A DNA stretch of 6,503 nt from Actinomycetes bacterium (GCA_021827225.1 JAKAXG010000255.1:1-6503), one strand, 5' to 3'. Shown: positions 1-5,387, numbered from the stretch's first letter. Numbers and translations are program-made. Notes: a model not told the origin generated them from the sequence alone.

Positions 1-2
1 GG

Positions 3-821
3 GGGCAGCCATCGCCGCCGGCAGGTGGATTGCTGGCCGCTCCGCCAGCCCGCCCGCCCCTGGCGACCGATGAGCTGGAGGTGCAGGTGCTGGGCCCGGT
101 CCAGCTATCCGGATGGCCCGCCGACCGGCCCCAGCCCGGCCGGGCTGCCCTCGAGCTGTTGGTGTACATGGCGCTGCACCCGGGTCGGCTGTTCACCGCC
201 GAGCAGCTCCGCAACACCATCGGCCGGGGCCGGCCCCGCGACCTCGACCTGGCCACCATCCGCCGTTACATCGGGGAGCTGCGCCGCAGCCTGGGTGAGC
301 GCCTACCAGAGGCCCGACCAGGAGGCGGTTACCAGGTCGTCGGCGTGGCCACCGACGCAGGCCGGCTGGAGTCATTGATGCAGCTGGCTCAGGAATCCGG
401 GTCCCCCGCCGGACGGGCATCCGAGCTGGTGCCGGGGCTGGCGCTGGTCCGGGGCTTCCCGTTTGCAGACTGTCCGGAGGGCACGTTCGGCTGGGCCTTC
501 GCTGACGACAGCCTGGCCATGCAGATCGCCCACCGGGTGCTGACCGCTTCGGTCCTGCTGGCCGATCTGGCCATCGACGCGGGCGACCCCGAGCTGGCTC
601 TATGGGCTACTGGCCGCGGATTTCGTGTGTGGCCGACCGACGAGTCCCTCGAGGCGCGGGCCCTGACAGCGGCCGCCATGGTGAGCCCCTCCCGGCTGGC
701 CCAGACCTGGGTCGCCATTGAGCAGCGGGCCCAGCGGGGCGAGGGCGGCGACCCGTCCCCCCGATCCCGGGCCCTGTTCGAGCGGTTGAGGGGGGAGCAG
801 GCCAGCCGGCCCCACCCGTAG
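3..821 (+). CDS. C-terminal part of a BTAD/SARP-type transcriptional regulator (5' end outside the window)
   Basis: The frame is open to the left edge, so this is the 3' part of a longer gene; the TTG at 30 is unlikely to be the real start. Counting from that TTG, residues about 17-104 resemble the OmpR/PhoB-like winged helix of SARP regulators: an LGPVQL opening, a helix ending LVYMALHPGRLFTAEQL, the recognition-helix region TIRRYIGELRRSLGE, and the wing GGGYQVV. Residues about 109-235 resemble the helical bacterial transcriptional activator domain (BTAD), with ALVRGFPF followed by WAFADD, then TPR-like helices and the PTDESLEARAL segment. The stop is TAG at 819-821. In known families this pairing binds DNA and activates transcription. 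In actinobacteria it can also be the tail of large membrane or LysM-containing proteins near conjugation genes; the missing N-terminus would decide. It converges with the next gene with 20 nt between them and no convincing terminator. Role in this element is inferred. Confidence 0.8.
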   Translation, partial: GQPSPPAGGLLAAPPARPPLATDELEVQVLGPVQLSGWPADRPQPGRAALELLVYMALHPGRLFTAEQLRNTIGRGRPRDLDLATIRRYIGELRRSLGERLPEARPGGGYQVVGVATDAGRLESLMQLAQESGSPAGRASELVPGLALVRGFPFADCPEGTFGWAFADDSLAMQIAHRVLTASVLLADLAIDAGDPELALWATGRGFRVWPTDESLEARALTAAAMVSPSRLAQTWVAIEQRAQRGEGGDPSPRSRALFERLRGEQASRPHP

Positions 822-841
822 CGGTCCTGTTCAGCAGGCCT

Positions 842-1303
842 CTACCACGGCCGGGCGTGACCCTCATCCGGGGGCGCCGGCACCACATTCACCAGATCGT
901 CTCCGGAGAACATGTACATCCGGAAATAGGAATCCCCGTCCTCCATCATCAGCAGCTGCACCCGACCTGGGTCCGACCAGGGCGTCTCCTTCACCCGGTC
1001 CAGGAACCTGTCCCAGTCCAGATTGGAACTGACCGATCCCCAGATAGAGGTGGAAGCCTGCTTGAACCCACCCCACAGCTCCTCGCCGACCGGGCCGTTC
1101 AGCGGCAGCAGGGAGCCCACCTGCTCGCGCGGCACCTGGACCTCCGACCGGTCCTCCGGCGGATAACCGGCGGCCACGTTCCTGACCGCCTGGGCGGCCC
1201 GGTCGTCAACCGCATCGGGTCCGCTCATCCAGAACGCCAGTTCGCGAGCGTTGACCTCGTCGGCCAGGCCGACCATTAAGACGATCTCCGACGTTGTGCT
1301 CAC
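842..1303 (-). CDS. Hypothetical protein, 153 aa
   Basis: I do not recognise this family. The frame could extend to an ATG at 1327, but the GTG at 1303-1301 is preferred because a strong GGGGAGG (1308-1314) lies 4 nt before it. The protein is soluble, without signal peptide or membrane segment, and moderately acidic. It starts with a hydrophobic strand-like stretch (SEIVLMVGLADEV), continues with helices around FWMSGPDAVDDRAAQAVRNVAAGY, and has an alpha/beta-looking C-terminal half with VQLLMMEDGDSYFRMYMF and a hydrophobic DDLVNVVPAPP end. No Cys pairs, HTH or obvious catalytic signature is visible. Codon use is less GC3-biased than in the relaxase region. It is transcribed convergently to the BTAD gene and divergently from the PNPOx gene. 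The start context and protein-like composition make it a likely real gene, but its function is unknown. Confidence 0.7.
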   Translation of the reverse strand: MSTTSEIVLMVGLADEVNARELAFWMSGPDAVDDRAAQAVRNVAAGYPPEDRSEVQVPREQVGSLLPLNGPVGEELWGGFKQASTSIWGSVSSNLDWDRFLDRVKETPWSDPGRVQLLMMEDGDSYFRMYMFSGDDLVNVVPAPPDEGHARPW

Positions 1304-1307
1304 CGGA

Positions 1308-1314
1308 CCTCCCC
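1308..1314 (-). promoter_or_regulatory. Shine-Dalgarno site deciding a GTG start
   Basis: Read on the minus strand this is GGGGAGG followed by a TCCG spacer and the GTG at 1303. It supports a 153-aa product rather than the 161-aa reading from the upstream ATG at 1327. Confidence 0.6.
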
Positions 1315-1488
1315 AGCCACATCGCACTCGCCGGGATCAAGAGTAGACCCGTTGTCGAGGCCCCTGCACCAGGCCACCTGCCCGGGTCAGGCGACCCCAG
1401 AATCGGGCCTTGGCAGCAGCCCGGCCACAGTCGCATTCGGGACTTTGTGCCCTAGCGGAGGTCTTCGGCAGCCACGACCCTCGCAGCC

Positions 1489-1914
1489 ATGGACGGCGGC
1501 CTGACCCTTCAACGTTTGAGCGACCAGGAATGCCACGCATACCTGTCTCAGAATCGCCTCGGGCGTCTGGCGGTGACGGCCAACGCACTCCCCGCTATTC
1601 GATCGGTCTGGTTCGCCGTCACCTCGGATCACCTTGTCATCCGCTGTCCTCCGGTCTCGGGACTGCGTCGGGCGGCCAACTCGGTGGTGGCCTTCCAGAC
1701 TGACCACACCCGGGAGGACGGCACCGGATGGAGCGTCCATCTGCTGGGCGTCTGCCGGCTCGAGAACGACCCGACGAGGCTGAATCAGCTCCGGCAACTA
1801 CCTCTGTCCCCCTGGAGTGAGCCACCCGAGCAGGACGTCTTCCTGCGGCTGCCACTTGCCGGCCTTACCGGCGACCGGATCCTGAAGAACGGAGCATTCC
1901 GCGGATTCGCCTAG
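1489..1914 (+). CDS. Pyridoxamine 5'-phosphate oxidase-like (PNPOx-fold) flavin/F420-binding protein
   Basis: The 141-aa protein matches the short actinobacterial PNPOx-like families (Pyridox_ox_2 type): the opening LSDQECHAYLSQNRLGRLAVT, then LPAIRSVWFAV, a strand around HLVIRCPPVSGLRRAANSVVAFQTD that normally contacts the cofactor, GWSVHLLGVCRLEND around residues 80-94, and a closing VFLRLPLAGLTGDRI. Such split-barrel proteins bind FMN, FAD or F420; few are true pyridoxamine phosphate oxidases, so no substrate is assigned. ATG 1489 is the only start available, since the preceding in-frame stop (TAG 1453-1455) leaves no other ATG, GTG or TTG. There is no Shine-Dalgarno close to it, so a leaderless mRNA is possible. 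The usual Gly-Ser-Lys cofactor-loop motif reads VSGLRR here, so cofactor contacts may differ. It converges tail to tail with the GAF-ANTAR gene, 27 nt apart. Family call is fairly secure; the reaction is unknown. Confidence 0.85.
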   Translation: MDGGLTLQRLSDQECHAYLSQNRLGRLAVTANALPAIRSVWFAVTSDHLVIRCPPVSGLRRAANSVVAFQTDHTREDGTGWSVHLLGVCRLENDPTRLNQLRQLPLSPWSEPPEQDVFLRLPLAGLTGDRILKNGAFRGFA

Positions 1915-1941
1915 CCGCATCCACGGAGCGGTCGTCGGTGC

Positions 1942-2709
1942 TCAGCTCTCGGGAGGGCTCTCAGGGGAGTTCTGGACGGTCTCTCGGGCAAGATCGGCGA
2001 TGTGTCGATCTTCGGCCCAGGCCGTGAGCCGGAGTAGGTCGAGGCCGACGGAGGGCACTGTCGAGTGAAGGGATGCGAGCACCCCACTGGCTTGGTGGAT
2101 CTCCACTTCTTCGCCGAGCACGGTCTCTATGTGTTCGCACAGCGAGGCGGTGTTTATCACCTCGGTGTCGAGCAGCGCCTTCGGTGCGAGCGCGGCGATG
2201 TTCTCCACCCGTTCGGTTCGCATCGGACAAGGGGGGAGTGGCCTCTCGCTGTGCAGCGTCAGGACCAAACCGAGCTTCTCGGTGGCGATCAGCGGGATGT
2301 TGATCACCGAGCGCGATCCCCTAGCTACAGCCGCGGGAGCCACCGCTGGCCAGCGGTCTGTGGCCTCTGCGAAGTCTTCGACTTCTACGATGGCCTTCTG
2401 GCGAAGGGCGTCCATGGCGGGACCCTCTCCGAACCGGAACTGCAATCTCGACGGCTTGGGAGGCTCGGGGAAGGAAGTCATGACGGGTCCCAGGTAGTGG
2501 CCGTCCACAACCATGACCACCGCAGCAGAAGTCATGCCGACACAAGCCGCCGCTGCCCTGAGAAACCGCTGTGCCAGGGCGGCAGCCTCCGATGGCGGTA
2601 GGTCACCAGGGCCCTGGAGAAGCTCCCCGGTGACGCGGCTGAGTTCGGCCTCGCCGCGACGGATGGATTGGAGCCGGTCTGCGTCTCCATCATCACCGAA
2701 GTCTTCCAC
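1942..2709 (-). CDS. GAF-ANTAR signal-responsive regulator (predicted RNA-binding antiterminator)
   Basis: The 255-aa cytosolic protein has a GAF sensor domain at residues about 42-185, with the typical FGEGPAMDALRQKAIVEVEDF segment, the RWPAVAPAAVARGSRSVINIPL core and the LGLVLTLHSERP strand. A C-terminal ANTAR domain follows at about 200-247 (EIHQASGVLASLHS, then LDLLRLTAWAEDRHIADLARETV). ANTAR domains form three-helix bundles that bind paired RNA hairpins and prevent transcription termination; GAF domains usually bind a small ligand. The ligand and RNA targets are not visible here. The start is GTG at 2709-2707, with AGGAG (2718-2722) 8 nt upstream; an 11-nt palindrome (2705-2715, TCCAC-C-GTGGA) overlaps the start codon. 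It is divergent from the NERD gene across 242 nt and convergent with the PNPOx gene. Such proteins are common in mycobacteria and streptomycetes. Family assignment is strong; biological role is unknown. Confidence 0.9.
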   Translation of the reverse strand: MEDFGDDGDADRLQSIRRGEAELSRVTGELLQGPGDLPPSEAAALAQRFLRAAAACVGMTSAAVVMVVDGHYLGPVMTSFPEPPKPSRLQFRFGEGPAMDALRQKAIVEVEDFAEATDRWPAVAPAAVARGSRSVINIPLIATEKLGLVLTLHSERPLPPCPMRTERVENIAALAPKALLDTEVINTASLCEHIETVLGEEVEIHQASGVLASLHSTVPSVGLDLLRLTAWAEDRHIADLARETVQNSPESPPES

Positions 2710-2831
2710 CGTGGAGTCTCCTAGCTGCCGACGAACCCAAGCCAGCGACTACTGCCAGTACAGCCGCCCCGCATGTGGAGCATACAAGGGCGGCGACTGA
2801 GTCCGGAATCGATCGAAGGTCTTCCGGCGCC

Positions 2832-2854
2832 TGCCGGCCCTCCTCCGGCCGGTA
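2832..2854. repeat. Short inverted repeat (hairpin)
   Basis: Positions 2834-2839 (CCGGCC) pair with 2847-2852 (GGCCGG) around a 7-nt loop, extended by one wobble and one T-A pair. There is no T-run after it on either strand, so it is not a typical terminator. It lies in the divergent spacer, nearer the NERD gene, and may be a regulatory structure or simply GC-rich background. Confidence 0.35.
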
Positions 2855-2942
2855 TCACTCGCCAGACCCGAAGTAGATCCTTGGACGACCCCCTGACGAG
2901 AACACTTGGGAGTTGCAATTGCCCAGGTCCGGCTCAGGTCGC

Positions 2943-2946
2943 GGAG
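2943..2946 (+). promoter_or_regulatory. Shine-Dalgarno site deciding the NERD gene start
   Basis: GGAG is followed by the 5-nt spacer CCGGC and then GTG at 2952. The alternative TTG at 2913 has GGGAG touching the start codon with no spacer, which is too close to work well. Confidence 0.5.
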
Positions 2947-2951
2947 CCGGC

Positions 2952-4154
2952 GTGTCGATCACCGAGGACGATGACGGTCGGCGGGACAGGTACGTGGTGA
3001 GGGCCGCCTCGGCGCGGATAGCGGTCGAGCCGCGCCGTCAGGCCCGCCGTCGCACCGTGAAGGTGCTGACGTCGCGGCCCATGGTGGTGGGTCTGGTGGC
3101 CATGTCGGCCATGGTCGTGGCGGTCGTGGTCGGCCTGCACCAACTGTTGCGACTCACCGGGCGGACCTGGTCGCCCACCACGTTCGGGTTCCTGCTCGGA
3201 GCCGGCGTGGTCTCGGTGCCGTGGGCCTTGTGGTCGACCGCCACCGAGATCGACGGGTCCTGGTCGTGGCGCATCGGGGCGGTGGCCGAACGCCACACCG
3301 CCGAGGTGCTGCGCCGCCTGGGTGACCGGTGGCGGTTCCAGTACGACGTGGTGTTCTACGGCGGCCGCATCGACGCCAAGAAGTGGGTGACGGACATCGA
3401 CTGCGTGGCGACCGGCCCCGGCGGCGTCCTGGCCGTGTCCACCAAGTGGACCGCCGACGATTGGGACCTGTCCGACCCGACCGACGAGTGGGTCCTGGTC
3501 GCGGCCCGAGGGGCGGCCCGCAACGCCGAGCGGCTGGCCGGCCCGCTCCGCCAGGTGATGCCCCAGCCCCCGATCGTGCCCGTGGTGGTGTGCTGGGGGC
3601 CGGGTCCCAGAGCCAATCCCGGCGTGGTCACCCGGGTGGCGCTGCCCGGCGGCCGCCATTCGGAGGTGCTGGTCGTGCACGGCGCCCAGGCCGACGAGTG
3701 GCTGCCCGTTCTCGCAGGGGAGCGCCTGACCGGCCAGCAGGTCGCCGCCATCGACGCGGTGGTCGCCGGGTGGATCGCCGATCATGAAGAACGCCACAGC
3801 CGCCACGAGGATGCCCGCCGGGCCGCCGTCGCCCAGATGCGCCGGGCCGTCCGGTTCGCCGCCGTCTCCGTTACGGTGACCGTCCTGGTCGCCGCCTGCT
3901 GGGTCGCCGCCTCGGTCAGCCGGGCCGCCCTGCGCAGTCTGGATGTGCTCGTCGGGGCCGGCGGCGGACTCGGGGCCGTCCTGTTCGTTGTGGTCCCGCT
4001 GGGGCTGCCGGTGGCCAGCACCCTCTACACCCGCCGGGCGGTCCAGAGGGCCTCCCGGGCGAGGCTGCCCCACGACCGGCGACTCATGGCTTGTTCGATG
4101 GGAGCGCTGGTCCTGGCCCTGGCTGCAATCGTGACCTCGGCGGCCGTGGCCTGA
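2952..4154 (+). CDS. Multi-pass membrane protein with a NERD (nuclease-related) domain
   Basis: Read from GTG 2952 the product is 400 aa. Two hydrophobic segments lie near the N-terminus (about residues 44-66 and 77-95), followed by a NERD-like domain at about 109-167: GAVAERHTAEVLRRL, YDVVFYGGRIDAKKW, then DIDCVATGPGGVLAVSTKW. A cytosolic alpha/beta stretch follows with VPVVVCWGPG, then a charged helix (ADHEERHSRHEDARRA) and three C-terminal membrane segments (about 303-324, 332-357, 380-400). NERD domains are related to PD-(D/E)XK nucleases and occur fused to helicases, kinases or membrane regions; their biochemical role is mostly unproven. The D-x-D and GPGG parts are intact (Asp148, Asp150), but the expected acidic-x-Lys step reads Ser-Thr-Lys (Lys165), so nuclease activity is doubtful. 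The start was chosen by the GGAG at 2943-2946; TTG 2913 would add 13 residues. The N-terminal region is Arg-rich, consistent with a cytosolic N-terminus. Stop is TGA at 4152-4154. Confidence 0.8.
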   Translation: MSITEDDDGRRDRYVVRAASARIAVEPRRQARRRTVKVLTSRPMVVGLVAMSAMVVAVVVGLHQLLRLTGRTWSPTTFGFLLGAGVVSVPWALWSTATEIDGSWSWRIGAVAERHTAEVLRRLGDRWRFQYDVVFYGGRIDAKKWVTDIDCVATGPGGVLAVSTKWTADDWDLSDPTDEWVLVAARGAARNAERLAGPLRQVMPQPPIVPVVVCWGPGPRANPGVVTRVALPGGRHSEVLVVHGAQADEWLPVLAGERLTGQQVAAIDAVVAGWIADHEERHSRHEDARRAAVAQMRRAVRFAAVSVTVTVLVAACWVAASVSRAALRSLDVLVGAGGGLGAVLFVVVPLGLPVASTLYTRRAVQRASRARLPHDRRLMACSMGALVLALAAIVTSAAVA

Positions 4155-4403
4155 ACGACGGCAACGGCGGACAAAGGAACGCACCGGACCGGCTGCCACC
4201 ACTTGTGAAAGGGAACCGGTGCCATGACCGGCGGAGGGCCGCCCCGCTTCCGGATGAAGCCCTCCACGCCGGTCACGTCGAGCGCAGGAACCGGGCCATG
4301 CCAACTCCCACACACTTCCACTCCTTCGGAGATGGCCGGGCGCCCCGACCGGCGCGCAGATAGCCTGGAGCCGTGGAGTCCCCGTTACCGGAGGCAGGAA
4401 CCC
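4155..4403 (+). other. Intergenic region before the two-gene unit
   Basis: This 249-nt stretch probably holds the promoter of the two small genes. The frame of the first small gene stays open back to an ATG at 4224, which has a weak AAAGGG (4208-4213) upstream. However, that 60-codon extension is rich in Pro, Ser, Thr and Arg and has a weaker third-position G/C bias, so I read it as non-coding. A possible -10 hexamer, TAGCCT at 4361-4366, lies about 24 nt before the Shine-Dalgarno, but no matching -35 was found. Confidence 0.4.
4390..4394 (+). promoter_or_regulatory. Shine-Dalgarno site for the first small gene
   Basis: GGAGG lies 9 nt before GTG 4404, with a second purine run (AGGAA, 4396-4400) 3 nt before it. 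This supports GTG 4404 over the distant ATG 4224. Confidence 0.5.
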
Positions 4404-4691
4404 GTGCCGGCCACCCGGGATAGGCCCCTGCTGCGCTGGTCGTCGACGTCGTCGCGCCACGCCCTGGCCGCCACCCTGAGACTGACAGAGACCGGCGTCG
4501 CCGCATTGCGGCGCGACACTTCCCGGCTGCTGAGCCGAGCCGAACTGCACGTCCGGGCCTGGCGGGAGGCGCTCGACCCCACCACCTCGCAATGGGTGGC
4601 CGAGGCCCGGGGCCTGCCGGCGGAGCGGGACCCCGAGCAGGCCCGCCGGGACCTACAGGACCGGATCGAGAAGGCCCGCCGCCCCGGATAG
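4404..4691 (+). CDS. Small helical protein, 95 aa; candidate antitoxin-like partner of the next gene
   Basis: I do not recognise the family. The product is predicted to be almost all helix, with the segment HALAATLRLTETGVAALRRDTSRLLSRAELHVRAWREAL (described by position: residues about 19-57) followed by a charged C-terminus containing DPEQARRDLQDRIEKARR. Charged and hydrophobic residues alternate in a pattern consistent with amphipathic or coiled-coil helices. There is no membrane segment and no clear DNA-binding motif. The start GTG 4404 is backed by GGAGG at 4390-4394; the longer reading from ATG 4224 (155 aa) is less likely. Its stop TAG (4689-4691) is directly followed by the GTG of the next gene, so the two are almost certainly translationally coupled. 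Small size, tight coupling and position on a mobile element suggest a toxin-antitoxin-like pair, but this is inference from layout. Confidence 0.65.
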   Translation: MPATRDRPLLRWSSTSSRHALAATLRLTETGVAALRRDTSRLLSRAELHVRAWREALDPTTSQWVAEARGLPAERDPEQARRDLQDRIEKARRPG

Positions 4692-4943
4692 GTGCCGGCC
4701 TGGACCGTCCTCTACGAGGACGCCCTAACCGAGTGGGAGACCCGCCGGCGGCCGCCGGCCGAGCTGCTCGTGGCGGTGCTGGAGTGGCTGCTGGACATGG
4801 TCGACAGCGGGCCGCCGGCGGAGCACCTCCCGGTCCCCCTCGAGGAGGACCTCTACGTCAGCCCGGTGGGGGACACCGGCGTGTTCGTCACCTACCTGGC
4901 CCTCGGGTACGAGCGGCGGGCGGTGATCCGCCGCATCGACTGA
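4692..4943 (+). CDS. Small protein, 83 aa; possible RelE/ParE-like toxin fold
   Basis: The product starts with WTVLYEDALTEWETR, has a hydrophobic helix (AELLVAVLEWLLDMV), and ends with strand-like LYVSPVGDTGVFVTYLALGYERRAVIRRID. This order of strand, two helices and a terminal sheet ending in basic residues, at about 80-90 aa, resembles RelE/ParE-superfamily proteins, which cleave ribosome-bound mRNA or poison gyrase. The resemblance is weak and no catalytic residue can be assigned. Starting at GTG 4692 with zero spacing after the upstream TAG and no Shine-Dalgarno within normal range, it should depend on termination-reinitiation from the first gene. In many toxin-antitoxin operons the antitoxin comes first, which would fit. 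It could equally be an unrelated conserved small protein of the element. It is followed by the 444-nt repeat-rich non-coding region. Confidence 0.65.
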   Translation: MPAWTVLYEDALTEWETRRRPPAELLVAVLEWLLDMVDSGPPAEHLPVPLEEDLYVSPVGDTGVFVTYLALGYERRAVIRRID

Positions 4944-4987
4944 ACCTCCTCCGGCCGGTCTTCGTCGTGGCGGCCGGGGCGGGTGCC

Positions 4988-4997
4988 GGACCGGTCC
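4988..4997. repeat. 10-nt palindrome GGACCGGTCC
   Basis: This is a perfect palindrome; with a one-base bulge the symmetry extends over 4985-5001 (GCCGGACC against GGTCCCGGC). It sits next to the left arm of the larger inverted repeat at 4999. Confidence 0.45.
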
Positions 4998-4998
4998 C

Positions 4999-5085
4999 GG
5001 CTCGTCAAGGGTCGCTGTGAGCCTCCGCTCCGGCTGCGCCTCCGCTCCGGTTCTCGCTCGGCCTACGGCCGCCCCTTGACCAGCC
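4999..5085. repeat. 13-nt inverted repeat enclosing a 61-nt loop
   Basis: The left arm GGCTCGTCAAGGG (4999-5011) and the right arm CCCTTGACCAGCC (5073-5085) are reverse complements with one mismatch. The loop holds two copies of GCCTCCGCTCCGG (5021-5033 and 5038-5050) and a 5-bp hairpin CGGCC-tac-GGCCG (5059-5071). The structured cruciform-like layout is unusual for a plain intergenic spacer. Confidence 0.6.
5021..5050. repeat. Tandem direct repeat, 13-nt unit with 17-nt period
   Basis: Two exact copies of GCCTCCGCTCCGG at 5021-5033 and 5038-5050 are separated by CTGC. Related CGCTCGG fragments continue to 5061. They lie inside the loop of the 13-nt inverted repeat and may be binding sites. 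Confidence 0.6.
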
Positions 5086-5112
5086 GTCCCCGGCCCGGCG
5101 CTCGGGCACGTA

Positions 5113-5142
5113 GCAGGCCGAGCACAGGAGTGCCCGGCCTGC
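5113..5142. repeat. Strong 13-bp hairpin, candidate oriT stem-loop
   Basis: GCAGGCCGAGCAC (5113-5125) pairs with GTGCCCGGCCTGC (5130-5142) around the tetraloop AGGA, with 12 of 13 pairs matching (one A-C mismatch). No T-run follows, so it is not a standard terminator. MobF relaxases recognise a hairpin next to nic, which makes this the best single oriT candidate. A competing pairing exists: CGGGCAC at 5103-5109 with GTGCCCG at 5130-5136. Confidence 0.55.
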
Positions 5143-5239
5143 GGGACGGACAGGCGATCGGGCCACGCACCGGCTGAGGAGGGTCGGGAACCCGGGAGGT
5201 TCGAGGCGGTCGAGGCGAGGCCGGGGGGATGCGTTTGCG

Positions 5240-5254
5240 GGTCGGATTCCGACC
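5240..5254. repeat. 15-nt palindrome GGTCGGATTCCGACC
   Basis: The arms GGTCGGA and TCCGACC are perfectly symmetrical around a single T. The right arm shares the TCCGA core with the four repeats at 5321-5368, so one protein might recognise both. It is a plausible operator for a dimeric regulator such as the downstream HTH protein. Confidence 0.5.
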
Positions 5255-5320
5255 TCTGAGCAGGACTTTTGCCTTCCGGCGGCGGGCCGGGCCGGGCCGG
5301 GAACCTCCGGGATTTTTTCT

Positions 5321-5368
5321 GGATCCGAGCTCTCATCCGAGTGTCGGTCCGAGCCGCGGTCCGAGCGC
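5321..5368. repeat. Four iteron-like repeats at exact 12-nt spacing
   Basis: TCCGAG occurs at 5324, 5336, 5348 and 5360, each exactly 12 nt from the last, in the layout NNNTCCGAGNNN; the last two units share CGGTCCGAG. The array follows a T-rich tract (GATTTTTTCTGG, 5311-5322) and ends 10 nt before the nearest candidate start (GTG 5379) of the HTH gene. Iterons beside an AT-rich segment are typical of plasmid origins, oriT accessory sites and autoregulatory operators. If the frame from ATG 5229 were translated, the array would encode a Pro-Ser-x-x tetrapeptide repeat instead. Confidence 0.6.
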
Positions 5369-5387
5369 GACCTCGACGGTGCTGGGC

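Larger units (their letters stand above)
2710..2951. promoter_or_regulatory. Divergent intergenic region between the GAF-ANTAR and NERD genes
   Basis: This 242-nt spacer must hold the promoters of both flanking genes. It contains an 11-nt palindrome at 2750-2760 (TACTG-C-CAGTA), which could be an operator on the GAF-ANTAR side, and a hairpin at 2832-2854 (CCGGCC arms around a 7-nt loop, plus an outer G-T wobble and a T-A pair). No promoter could be called with confidence. No convincing small gene was seen. Confidence 0.4.
4944..5387. other. Repeat-dense non-coding region upstream of the relaxase operon; candidate oriT/control region
   Basis: No convincing gene lies in this 444-nt stretch. 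It contains, in order, a 10-nt palindrome (4988-4997), 13-nt inverted arms (4999-5011 and 5073-5085) enclosing a 17-nt-period tandem repeat, a 13-bp hairpin (5113-5142), a 15-nt palindrome (5240-5254), a (GGGCC)n run (5284-5301), a T6 tract (5313-5318) and four repeats at 12-nt spacing (5321-5368). Origins of transfer for MobF relaxases usually lie near the relaxase gene and combine inverted repeats, a nic site and accessory-protein sites. The location, just before the HTH-relaxase operon, therefore makes oriT and/or an autoregulatory operator the leading reading. No nic sequence could be recognised. Confidence 0.45.

Noticed and set aside
819..844. Bidirectional terminator between the BTAD gene and the convergent hypothetical gene
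   Set aside because: The only symmetry is a 4-bp CCTG/CAGG stem with no T-run.
2839..2853. 15-nt match CCTCCTCCGGCCGGT shared with 4945-4959
   Set aside because: Both copies are in GC-rich spacers and a match this long is not very unlikely in such DNA; no flanking similarity was seen.
4361..4375. Leaderless GTG at 4373 after TAGCCT
   Set aside because: GTG 4373 is out of frame with the small gene; the hexamer could still be a promoter element for GTG 4404.
2934..4592. Long open frame on the minus strand opposite the NERD gene (552 codons)
   Set aside because: It is Gly/Pro/His/Arg-rich low-complexity sequence, a mirror of the GC-rich coding strand; the plus-strand frame carries the NERD motifs and membrane segments.
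5021..5050. Possible CRISPR-like array
   Set aside because: Only two 13-nt copies with a 4-nt gap, no spacers and no cas genes.
5301..5320. T6 run after a GC-rich stretch as an intrinsic terminator
   Set aside because: The preceding CCGG-GAACCT-CCGG gives only a 4-bp stem, too weak, and termination here would sit just before the HTH gene.
5229..5387. N-terminal extension of the HTH protein from ATG 5229
   Set aside because: Third codon positions are much less G/C than in the rest of the gene and the sequence is made of repeats; it remains a possible start because GCGAGG lies about 8 nt upstream.
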